The notes under the pieces are model-generated. The model saw only the letters and a program-made list of their open reading frames with translations, had not been told where the DNA came from and did no database searches. Of a stretch of 64,000 bases of DNA, positions 12,290 through 22,019 are shown in pieces. The stretch is from Epiperipatus broadwayi. Lineage: Eukaryota; Onychophora; Udeonychophora; Euonychophora; Peripatidae. The DNA is taken from the NCBI GenBank assembly GCA_028023455.1, contig JAQFVV010012441.1, forward strand, positions 2,477,911 through 2,541,910. The letters are read 5' to 3'. The translations under genes and the position numbers were made by a program. Each line of letters begins with the position of its first letter. Positions within the stretch are counted from its first letter, which is position 1.

Positions 12290-12805
12290 GTGAAAAGTGA
12301 CTGTTTTTCCTTCAAATTGCCTGCAGCGCCATCTCTGAATCAATGCATGTTTTACATTTTACATAGTGATAAAGTTTACCACAAACATTTTATGGTTTTA
12401 GCTCTTGGATCACAAGTTATGACATGAAACATGACAATGGATTTTACATCTTTATTAATTATCTTCAATGCTCTCCCCATCATCACAAAATTTTGCAAAC
12501 CATTTAAAAGGTTTTTGCCACTCAGAATGCCATACACAGTTTGAATCATTTGAAACATTTCAATGGCGTTTTTTTCCTAAATTTAAGTCAAAATTTAAAC
12601 TTAGTGCATTATTTCATTGTGGGTTAAGGTACGAAATATATTGTCACATTTTATACTGTAACTCATGATCTAGACATCCTAACACCTTAATGTTTGTGGT
12701 GATTGGCTAAACTATGTCTGTATAATGCATGTTATTTATTCAGAGATCTTACCATAGGCAGCTTGGAATGATAATTTCCATTTACTCTGGAACATACTAT
12801 AAATG
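12290..12805. mobile_element. Foldback element, family 3, second copy
   Basis: The left arm, about 12325-12450, contains CATCTCTGAATCAATGCATG, ACCACAAACATTTTATGG and GGATCACAAGTTATGACATG. The right arm, about 12610-12760, contains their inverted counterparts (AACTCATGATCTAGACATCC, CCTTAATGTTTGTGGTGATT, TGCATGTTATTTATTCAGAG). The right outer end, TTACTCTGGAACATACTATA, resembles the end of the 10.50-11.03 kb element. The three overlapping open frames here (12230-12668) are shadows of the repeat. Confidence 0.6.
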
Positions 12806-13690
12806 TTAACTATTTATCACAACATTTTATTATTAATATTAGTTAATATAGATATTTGCGTGTGTGTATATATATATATGTAAACAGCCTTTTAATTACT
12901 TTACTGGTAAATTATACCTGGCAGGAACATGGAAACAAGTTTAAAATTTAGGAAATAATTTATAATCTTAGCTTTTCGTAGTTTTTATTGAAAATTGGCT
13001 ATATGAAGATATTCTATGTTGGATTGAAGTTGATGTAGTCATTAATAACAAAATTTATCAATCGTTTAGCTGAGACGTTTCATTGGTTAAATACCAGTTC
13101 TTCAGCTGCTTTGAGTCAAAATGTTTTCATAAACTAATGATTGCATTAGGACTTAATGCTAATTTTTTGTTTTGTACCATAAATATATATGTCTACTCAA
13201 GAAAAGTATCATGATGAAGAGATTGTTGTGTTTGTTTGCTATACTCATGATCTAGGACTGAAGAATTTCCGCGCAAGTTGAGATAACTGCATCACTGCCA
13301 ATCCTATTAGCCATTTAGTATTGATTGATAAAGAACTCCATATTTTTAGCTGGAGATTATGCAAATATTTGGTTACAATGTATTGCTATTATCTATTCCC
13401 CCTAATTGGGTGAGATCAGTTTCATGTAAGCAAAATGCTATCTCCACGTTTGTACTTTAGAGGGATAAGAGAATAGTGGTAAATGAAGGCTGCCAGCTAA
13501 TGATATTTATGAAATATTTTCTTAACCCTGTGTGTAAAGACAGCAAAAGGTCCAATAATGATAGGGAAATGTCTTCTGTTAGAAGAAATAGTGGAAGATT
13601 GACTTGTTAATCTAAACTTCACTGAAGTATCTTGGGAGGATATATGTTCATTTGACTAATCAACATCTCTGAGCATATGACTTACACTTA
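12806..13690. other. Non-coding AT-rich stretch
   Basis: A (TG)n-(TA)n microsatellite lies at about 12860-12882. Nothing else is recognisable. Confidence 0.5.
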
Positions 13691-13694
13691 TTTT

Positions 13695-14260
13695 ATTAAA
13701 GAGGATTTGAACCCAGACTTTCAAGCTCCCTATAGTCATCCACTCTATCCAATACAACCGATACACATGACCACATACACTTGAGAAAGATAAATGATCT
13801 CCAATATACATATTTCATGCTGAACCAGCCCTTATTATTTGGTCCGGATCATCATTTCCTGCACATATCTATATAATCAAGGCTGGGTTTTATATTAAGA
13901 TAGAAATCTACAAACTTTAATGGACAGGCTTCCGTCCTCTCTCCAACTTTTCAGCCATCCATACCACTGAAAATCTGATGATGGATTGCTCAAAACCCTT
14001 GACGATGCCAATATTATCGCCACACCCTGTCCTTTAATGTTTGTAGATTTGCTATCTTAATATAAAACTGAGCTCTGGTTATATATATGTGGGGGAGATA
14101 ATGATTCGGTCCAACTGATGAGTGCTGGTTCAGCACAGATTACGTTTATTGGAGATCATTTATCTTTCTCACACGTATGTGATTATGCATATCGTTTCTA
14201 TTGGATAGAATGTATGACTTTAGAGAGCTTGAAAGTCTGGGTTCAAAGCCTTAGGTTAAG
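13695..14260. repeat. Dyad repeat, family 2 (two inverted arms)
   Basis: The minus-oriented arm at about 13700-13925 reads GAACCCAGACTTTCAAGCTC ... GATAAATGATCTCCAATATA ... TTTCATGCTGAACCAGC. The plus-oriented arm at about 14030-14255 mirrors it: GATGAGTGCTGGTTCAGCAC, TTGGAGATCATTTATCTTTC, GAGCTTGAAAGTCTGGGTTC. Between them sits a spacer of about 100 bases. Single arms recur at 33.95, 35.60 (partial) and 58.03 kb. The outer end of each arm contains GGGTTCAAA, which looks like a tRNA box B, so a tRNA-related origin of one end is possible but unproven. Confidence 0.72.
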
Positions 14261-14287
14261 TATATACATTACATTTGTATTTCAATA

Positions 14288-14640
14288 TTACACAGTCATT
14301 TTATGTTTCATAAATAATGTTTCAAGATGTAGCTCTATTATATCTTTATCTCTTAACTTGTTACATATAAATCTAGACGCACACTTTTTTAAATGTATGT
14401 ATGCTCTCTTTATAAGTATTTGCAAAGACGTATACATATGCATTGACAAGTGGAGATAATTATTACAGTTATTTGATGTTTCATAAAAAATGCTACAAGA
14501 TGTAGCTCTATTAAACATGTATCTCTTAACTGGTTGTTATATATAAATATAGACACACACTTCTTTAAATGTATGTATGCACTCTTTATAAGTATTTGCA
14601 AAGACGTATACAGATGTATTGACAAATGGAGAGTACATAA
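14288..14640. repeat. Tandem duplication, two units of about 173 bp
   Basis: Unit 1 (about 14288-14460) and unit 2 (about 14461-14635) share ATGTTTCATAAA, CAAGATGTAGCTCTATTA, TATCTCTTAAC, AAATGTATGTATGC and TATAAGTATTTGCAAAGACG in the same order and orientation. Open frames in both units encode the same peptide phrase, FKCMYALFISICKDVY, only because the DNA is duplicated. No family is recognised, and real coding is unlikely. Confidence 0.85.
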
Positions 14641-15557
14641 AATTGTATTTTCTAATATTCTTTCCTTCTGTGTACCTGATATTTATAATAGCTTTATATT
14701 ATCTTCAAGGGTGACTGATTTATGAGCATATTCATCTTGTCAATTTTATTAATGAAGTCATGATCCCTAGTTCAATTTAATAAACCTGTTTCTCTCCCCC
14801 CCCCCCATCCCTCTCACCCTTAATGTGAATTTAATTTTATTTATTTATTCAGAAAGGAGTATATTTTTCAGCAGGTTATTTAATCCTGACATCCTTTTGA
14901 TACACAGTAGTTATGAAGGAAATAAAAAGCAAAGTGCTTTTTCTTTATAAAATGACTTCACTATTTAGTTTAAAGTTTGTCTATCCATATATGGCAAATT
15001 TGAATTAAGAACATTCAAGGTCAAACGTGTGGACAGCTGTATATATAAAGTGCTCTTCCACAGTAGTATTAAGACCAAACGATAACCTTGATTATCATTT
15101 GTCATTGCTTACTACTTAACATAATTTACATATTAATGTTTAAAATTTATCATATAGATCATTAATTTATTCCAAACATTTGCAAAAACATTTTGATGAA
15201 TTAAAAAGAAAATAGAACAACTTGTCATCAGAATGTTTTTTTTTTTTGAAAAGATGTCATCACAACAAAATGATCAAGTTTCATCAATATCACATGTTTC
15301 GAACTTCCTAAAAAAGAGAGACTTACCTTATGTTCGTTATTTAGGCTCCTAAACTCACCCAAAACTAATGACTCCTTCTAATACATCTTGTACATTTTAT
15401 TTTTTTTTAAAATAATATAGATTAGTTAGTTTTATTATATATATTTTTTAAAAATGTGAATGACAGAATATGCATTCACCTGTGCCCAGTAAATGTGTAC
15501 AGTATATAATGGGTTCTCTCAATTTGGTGCTAATAACTAAATTATTGTACATTTTAC
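14641..15557. other. Non-coding AT-rich stretch
   Basis: Contains a C-run at about 14796-14805 and a T-run at about 15238-15247. No gene or repeat family was recognised. Confidence 0.5.
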
Positions 15558-15884
15558 AATTTGGATTTATAAAATATAAAATGTGCTAACACGCGCAAGC
15601 ACACAAAGCTGAAGACAAAAATATAAAGAAATGTATATATATTTTATTTTATTTTAATATACTGTATATATTTAATTAAGTGGCAAAATGGCTATGAATA
15701 TGAGGGCTCTGACCCTTGAAACCCTTAGCTACTTAATTAAATATATATATATTAAAATAAAATATATATATATTTCTTTATTTGTCTTCAGCTTTGTGTG
15801 CTTGTGCATGTTAGCGCATTTTATATTTTGCACTTTAGAACAATTAGCCACGAAGTTTAAACTGTTTGCTAATTTGGATTTATA
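15558..15884. repeat. Large imperfect hairpin bracketed by a 14-bp direct repeat
   Basis: The left arm (about 15569-15681) and the right arm (about 15732-15831) are inverted copies. GTGCTAACACGCGCAAGCAC / AAGCTGAAGAC / (TA)n / TTTAATTAAGT reads back as ACTTAATTAAA / (TA)n / GTCTTCAGCTTTGTGTGC / TTGTGCATGTTAGC. The loop is about 50 bases around AATGGCTATGAATATGAGGG. AATTTGGATTTATA occurs at 15558-15571 and 15871-15884 in direct orientation and may be an insertion footprint. It is best read as a foldback/MITE element. A long dsRNA if transcribed is conceivable but not shown. Confidence 0.7.
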
Positions 15885-16201
15885 TATGCATACTATACAT
15901 GTTAAAAAGTGTCTGTGTGTGTATTGGAAAGTACTGTATACCTATGAGACAATACAGTAAACAATTTATTATCGTAGTGTAAACAAAGCATGAGTTATTA
16001 TCTGTTAATTTATAGCATCTGCTAAGGAAATTTAGAGCAAAATTTAGTGAATATTGTTTCACTATATTTCAATAATTTGATTAAAAAACTTGCAAGCAAT
16101 TAGGCTTAGTAGGAAAAGAACGACATTTTGTGTGAATATTTTTAACCTGCATAAAATTAAAACAGAATTAACTGTAATTCTCAATAAGCTAAATATATGT
16201 A

Positions 16202-17740
16202 TCAATAGTTAAATGTTAACAAACTATGAAAAGAATATAATAATACCATCTCTTCTTTTAGCTTTGTTGGTGTTTAAGCTCAATAAATGTATCGATATAA
16301 ATCAGAAAGTGAAATTAGTTTGATTTACATATAGCTTAAATGATCTAAAATTGTTAACTATTCTGAGGATCAAGGCAGTGTCTTAGTTTTTTCTCAGTGA
16401 TGAAAGTTTATTCATCAAAAAAAGGTACAAATATAGTTAAATAAGAGGTTTACAAAGAATGGTAAAAATGAAATTCTGGAGCAACATAGTGAAAGGGGAA
16501 GGATACATATGAAAAGGGATGTGGAAAGGGTTTGTATTAGCCATTAAAGACAAATGAATGTTACAATTAGGAATTATTTGTAAAGTCTAGAAATCAAATA
16601 TGAATAGTCTTTTAGGAGTACAATATTGGGAAAGTTGAGAAATGGGAAAACACTTGGAGGTAACATAAAATATGGACTAAATCAATCTACTGTTCAGTTC
16701 TTCCAAATGACCTTGAATGTCTTCACAAGAGAGCAATCCCGAATACTTTGGAAAAATTATGGAAAACCTATGGAGAACAAGGGAAAAAAAAATCCAAGCT
16801 TCAAAATGTCTCTGCTGAAAACCATTCTAATCCATCATGAACAGCAAAAGGCCAGCCCTATCAATAGCAACATTAGAAGAAATAAAATTAAATAAGGTGG
16901 ATCACTTGCAATTAGAATCATGAGGCCAAACTGCGACCTATTTTGCAATAATACATGGATAAAATCACTCATAATGATAACGTTAAAGAATCACCATAAA
17001 TAAAGTTATTTTTTCTATCTTGTGAATGAGAAAAACCAATGTTGGTAACGATCACCACAGCGCTCTCATCTCAGATTCCTCCCTCAAAAGAACTAGGATT
17101 TAGACCCCTGGGAGTCCTCCCAACAACTGGACTCTCTCATTCATTCAACAAAATTAAGTGAAATGAAAATTTTCATTAAAAAGTAAAATTTCTGTAGAAA
17201 TCGTTTGTAATTTCAGTGGCTAGATACATAGCATTTTTATAAAAGTTGAAATTATGTTTACTTGTGATTACATTGTTGATATAGCTTGTATATGAAAAGA
17301 GAGCTAAAAAACTTCTCTTTTTAATAGGGATGGTTTTAGAGAAATTTAATTCCCTGAACTAGAAAAAAGGGAACGAAACAGGGAGCCAGAAACAGTGTTA
17401 ACTGGAGTCCTTGGCTTCCTCTAGTGGACTCAGTGTCTTAGTTTTAACAATCCCCAACTACCAAATGGAACGTGTAAATTTAAATAATAAACTATAGTTA
17501 GTTACATTTATTAAACTATCATTTCATTTTGTATTTGGAGTTGTTAAAACTATGGTACTGCTATTCTCTGAATAGTTAAATGGTGATTTTAAATCAATTA
17601 TACTGTACTTAAAGCAAACTGATATATAGATTTCCCTCTGATTTATAATAATGTCAATAAACTAAACTTAAATATCAACAAAGCTAAAAAAATAGATGGT
17701 ATTCTATTCTTTTCATAGTTTATTGATGTTTGACTATTGT
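16202..17740. mobile_element. Element with about 180-bp terminal inverted repeats
   Basis: The left arm, about 16202-16375, reads CAATAGTTAAATG, AACTATGAAAAGAATA, TACCATCTCTTC, TTTTAGCTTTGTTGGTGTTT. The right arm, about 17557-17740, is its inverted counterpart: CAACAAAGCTAAAAAAATAG, ATGGTATTCTATTC, TTTTCATAGTTTATTGATGT. Inner arm sequence near TTAACTATTCTGAGGAT is also mirrored by CTCTGAATAGTTAAATG. The interior (16.4-17.5 kb) is purine-rich around 16490-16530 and holds an 89-codon open frame at 16626-16895 without a recognisable domain. No transposase was identified and no target-site duplication is clear. It is probably a non-autonomous long-inverted-repeat transposon. Confidence 0.65.
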
Positions 17741-17917
17741 TTTATAAATGGCTCATTAAAAGTTGAAGTTACTTCTGTTTCAATTTCATAATCGTTAACC
17801 TATGATTATTTATAGTTATCTTTATTAATCTTTTATAAATAAATAATTTTTTATACCTTAGTTAAATTATGTGTTAAATAAAAGATTCATTCGTAATATG
17901 ATAATTATTAAAAATTG

Positions 17918-19756
17918 GGTAATAGTATGAAAACTGAAGCCTACCGTCTGATGGCACTGTTTTTCACAAAACGCACATCAATATACCGTTTTAGCAGCCT
18001 TAACTTCTGGCTGACAGTATAAGAGGTGTTTTTTGAGCCGCAACAGGCTGCCTGAGGGCGATGTATTCTATGATTACGTAATGAAATACTACGCCCATTG
18101 CTTTGCGACAGTATTTGTCAAGTGAGCACGCTTGAACTCTCGCTATAGTCTGATTTGATGGTGGCCATATTTGAAAGAGACGAAACTCTGCAAAAATTCA
18201 TTGTCGGAAATTTTTTAGAAAGCATAGTGGAATTACTATTCCATATTAAGAATTGTAATGTCGTCACACATGCTTCCCTATGCTTTTGAACTGCACACAA
18301 TTTGAAAAGGTTCTTTTTTTCAGCAGTTTATTTCACAGGCAAATGCACATTTACGTGCAAATCCATGCGAGAACTGTCATATGTCGTCTCCAAGTTGTCC
18401 AAATTGGTCGAAGTTGAGTGAGTTTCCAGCCGGCCACACGTGGATGCACAATATTGTGTTTTTCCAGAAAGAGAAACTCCTGCAAGTATACCTATGTAGG
18501 TTTGCGTAGGGGAAGTTGTTGGTTCGAAGGCTCCAAAATCCCGTTACTTACAGCTTTGAGGCTTCCCTGTTATTTTATTTGCATGATACTTTTGGCTGCT
18601 GTTTTTTATGCCCCCATAAATGGTGGTGTTTTTTTTTTTTTTACTTGTTTTGCTTCACAACTTATCCAAAGTTTTGTTTCTTTTTGATTCAATAAATTAT
18701 TTTATGGGGAAACTTGTTGTTTTTGTTGTTCACATGATTATAAAGTAGGTAGGTAATATTTGATAAGTTTCATTAACAGTTAAAGTAAGTAATATTTTAT
18801 TATATCAAAAAAAAAAAAAAGAAGTGTTTATTCAAAAGGCCCCACCATAAAAAAAAAATAAAGAACTGTGTGGTAACATAATAAAATGTTCAAAAAGAAA
18901 GTCCAAAAAGAAGTCGATAATTAAAAATCAAAACAAACCTTTCCCGCCACCCCAACTCCCCTGGATTAAAAAAACGAACTGTTTATGTCTTTTTTTAAAA
19001 TTAAAGGCCCAAAAAATTAAGGAAGAACTTTTCGCTATCAGATAAAGCTTTCTGTAGCGTAAAGATTTGAAACACCCCCCCCCCCAATAAAAAATCCTCG
19101 TAATAAATTAACAAAAAAAAAAGCCGACAATTCAAAATCAAAACAACCCCTCTTCCCTCCACCCTCTAAAAAAAACAAGTGTTGGTTTATCAAACAACAA
19201 AGTGTTTGTGCATATTTTTGTGTAAACAAACTGACGGAGCGTTAATTGATAATTTAAAAGCAAACCAACACCCCTACACCATCTAAAAACAAAGTGTTTG
19301 TTTCTTAAAAAAAACGAATCAAAAAAAAAAAAAAATGTGTGAAAAAAAAATTTGGTTTACCATAATTAATATTATATAAAGAAATCTATAGACAGTTATT
19401 CGTTAATTTACAAACAAACTAACACCTCTAGACCATCTAAAAATAAAGTATTTGTTTATTAAAAACAAAAAAAACCTGGATGGAATAAAAAAAAAACTTT
19501 GATGGTTTACCATCGCCGACAGAAAAAAATTAAAAACCGGTTGAAAAAAAAAATCTTTTATTGTAATATTATGTAATTAAAAAAAACTTTGGTGGTTTAC
19601 TATCGCCGACGAAAAAATAATAAAAACCGGTTTAAAAAAAAATTTTTTTTTACCTTAATATTATGTAAACAAACAGCCTGTGAATCGGTATATTGATGTG
19701 AATTGGGCGAAAAAGAGTGCCATCAGACGGTAGGGTTCAATATTCATACTATTATC
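17918..19756 (+). mobile_element. Merlin-like (IS1016-type) DNA transposon, internally decayed
   Basis: The 81-bp inverted ends (17918-17998 and 19676-19756) begin GGTAATAGTATGAA / GATAATAGTATGAA and share CCTACCGTCTGATGGCAC and ACATCAATATACCG. The element is flanked by AAAAATTG at 17910-17917 and 19757-19764, an 8-bp duplication (9 if the next G is counted). Inside, about 18360-18610 carries transposase debris. C-E-N-C at 18366-18377 is followed, one frame over, by GSCWFEGSKIPLLTAL (about 18511-18558). That is the knuckle and FExSKLxL block seen near the N-terminus of Merlin/ISXO2-type transposases. Family knowledge: Merlin elements make 8-9-bp duplications. The DDE catalytic core is missing, replaced by A-rich degenerate repeats. 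A Mutator-type origin is the main alternative. Confidence 0.72.
18800..19675. repeat. A-rich degenerate repeat block inside the Merlin-like element
   Basis: Phrases recur several times: CACC..CTAAAAA..AAAGTGTTTGTTT near 19190, 19290 and 19440; AAAATCAAAACAA..CC near 18925 and 19135. An ~86-bp tandem pair carries AAACTTTGATGGTTTACCAT and AAACTTTGGTGGTTTACTAT, each followed by CGCCGAC and AAAACCGGTT, at about 19494-19580 and 19581-19665. There are also a C-run at 19075-19085 and many A-runs. This replaces the sequence where a transposase core would be expected. Confidence 0.7.
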
Positions 19757-19764
19757 AAAAATTG

Positions 19765-20205
19765 GCTTAATGTGACTATAATATTATGCTTTCATGTAAT
19801 TATTAAATTAATGGGTATTTTAGAATTATGTGTTTTGTTTATAATAACGTGAAAGGCTAAAACCTAAAACCTTCGAATGATGCACTTTAAACATGCTTAT
19901 GTGACAGCCAATCAGATGTAATAATGACTGCATGTGGAACTCTTAATTCTAAAACTTTTTCACAAGTCCCCTTATTTTTACTGTATAAATTTTTACAAAA
20001 TATTTTTTAAATAATATTAATAGAAAACTGTTATACATTGTAAGGACTTTATGTCTATGGATTATATCTCATATTAAACTGAAACAATACTTTTTATTTT
20101 ATATGGAAAGTCTCTATCATCTTTTTTTAATATTATTTTATTTTTCCTTGCTTTTCTTCTTTGCTTGTTTTGTTCGCATTTTTTAATGCCTTATTATTAA
20201 TATAT
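19765..20205. other. Non-coding AT-rich stretch
   Basis: Flank of the Merlin-like element. No gene or repeat recognised. Confidence 0.5.
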
Positions 20206-20209
20206 ATAT

Positions 20210-20430
20210 TAAACAAAGCTCAATGATATATGATGATGTTGTGGCAATGGGTTTTCATAAAATCTGTTTGGGAGAAGGCAGTCATAAAGTACTGCCATAT
20301 GTTGAAAAATGTAAGATTACACACACAAAAAATATTTCATCATCAGGGATTGACATTGATTTCAAGACATCTAGAAATAAGTATAAATATTATGATATCA
20401 GTTTTGTTATTCCTACAGTTTGATTAATTA
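20210..20430 (+). mobile_element. Possible pogo/Jerky-type transposase HTH fragment
   Basis: Two overlapping plus-strand frames, 20223-20423 and 20230-20427, contain LWQWVFIKSVWEKAVI, CHMLKNVRLHTQKI and, in the other frame, SSGIDIDFKTSRNKYKYYDI. By memory of the family this echoes the CENP-B-type DNA-binding domain of Jerky/Tigger transposases: LxxWF..K...G.PI.GPML.EKA..L..K then F.AS.GWL..FK.RHGI. No catalytic domain was found nearby. The resemblance is weak and needs two frames, so chance remains possible. Confidence 0.35.
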
Positions 20431-20930
20431 TGCACTACATTCCTGTGTCCATAGTTTTCAGATATTGAAAAATTTGATTTGAGATGACATTCTTTTAGAG
20501 GGTTCTGATCACCAAAACATCAAAGTTTTGATGTAATTTGATGAAGCCCCTATCTCTTTTATGTTGTAGTGAATTGGCTTGTATAGACATTCAGTTTATT
20601 ATTATATGTAACTATCATTATTAGTTTTTCTGTCCAAAGACAAATTAAAGCTCTTAATAAGAATTTCTACCATCTTTGATTTTCTGCTTTAATTCATTAT
20701 GATCTTTGAAGATGAAGTGAGATTTTTTTCTTATTGAATTCTGAATAATCTCTCTACTGTCTCTGAATAAGTTAAGAGCATTGGAGTATATGCCACATTC
20801 AATTCTATTTTCGGATCCTGACTTGAAAGACAAGTGACCATTTTTCTTTTATTAGACACAATCTGTTTTGACTTCTTAATAGATCTTGTTAATATTACTT
20901 AAAATATTAGTACCTATTAATTTTAAAACA
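20431..20930. other. Non-coding AT-rich stretch
   Basis: No gene, RNA or repeat recognised between the possible pogo fragment and the repeat arm at 20.93 kb. Confidence 0.5.
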
Positions 20931-20932
20931 GG

Positions 20933-21155
20933 CAAAACTCTTCATACAATAGTGCCACTCAATGCAAGCCAGAGTAATCAGTGGATGCCAGAAGGTTTAT
21001 GCATAAAAATCTCTATCCAGTGCCTATTCATCCAATTTCCCCAGACTAGTTTCTAGCTTGTGGCTTTTGTCAGTGAGAAACCTTGGATCTGAGAGCACTC
21101 ACGTAGATCTTAGGATCTAGTTGATTATGTGATGTTTTGTGGTTTAATACCTACT
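20933..21155 (+). repeat. Family 1 repeat, single arm
   Basis: AATAGTGCCACTCAATGCAA, GCCAGAGTAATCAGTGGATG, TTCCCCAGACTAGTTTCTAG, TTGGATCTGAGAGCACTCAC and GATGTTTTGTGGTTTAATAC are the family words in order. No inverted partner follows. Confidence 0.8.
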
Positions 21156-22015
21156 GCTACGATTACTAATTTATATCTCGCAACTTTTGTAATTGTTCTC
21201 ATAGTCATAATGCAGGAGGTAATGCATAACTATCCTGATATATTTTAATTTTATTTATTCAGAATTGATCTTTGATTATTGGTGGATTCAACAAGAATTA
21301 TATAAAATATTTGTTTTAATAGTAATTATAAGCTCATACTATTTGTGTCGATGGGAATGTATGAAAGAAAATGGGAAATAAGATAAGTTGAGTTTGCAAG
21401 ATTAATAAATACATTAGTCTTGAAAAAGATAGATGAAGAAGTGATTATTATTAAAGCATTAAAAAAAAGTGGGTGGTCCGTTTTTACAAGCAGATATAAT
21501 TTTAAAAATATATTAAAGGAGGGTAGAGAGAGAAGTAGAAGAGAAAAAAAAACTATCACAAGAAGAGATATTAGTATTTATTTAGGAAAAACACTAGAAC
21601 TGGAGAGATGTGGAAAATAAAATATACAGAATACGTTTTAGGAAATGATTTAAGATGTTAATTATATTAGCAAAAAAAAAAGAAATAGGCCACGGTTTAT
21701 ATTGTCGTTAAATTTTTGTTTTGTTTCTTTGGCAGCTGCTAGAGGGCAGGTTAGTGTTTACAATTTTATTTCTTATTTGAATGAAGTTCAGTTTTTAATT
21801 TACCCTTTTAACTTGATTTTATTTTGTAAACGTTTCTAATATTGAGAATGAAGGGAAAATTGGAGAATTGGTAGGGACTACTTACATTTAAGCTAGAATG
21901 AGTAACGGTGAGATGGTGATTTACAAGTATCATAAAATTCATATTTAAAAATCTTGTCTATAATTTTTATTTGATATATACATAAATGGCTGGCATTCTT
22001 TGCTTATTCGTATAA
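21156..22015. other. Non-coding AT-rich stretch
   Basis: Two overlapping opposite-strand frames at 21326-21620 are basic and purine-rich but match nothing recognisable. No other feature was seen. Confidence 0.5.
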
Positions 22016-22019
22016 TAAA

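Noticed and set aside
14118-14459. 113-codon plus-strand frame as a gene
   Set aside because: It runs from the family 2 repeat into a tandem duplication and has no domain.
14288-14640. CRISPR-like or satellite array
   Set aside because: Only two long units without spacers; a simple tandem duplication.
15558-15884. microRNA precursor
   Set aside because: Arms are over 100 bp and dominated by (TA)n in the inner part; a foldback element is more plausible without expression data.
17040-17150. tRNA-like or SINE sequence around CTAGGATTTAGACCCC
   Set aside because: A box-B-like word was seen but no box A at suitable spacing, no A-tail and no duplication.
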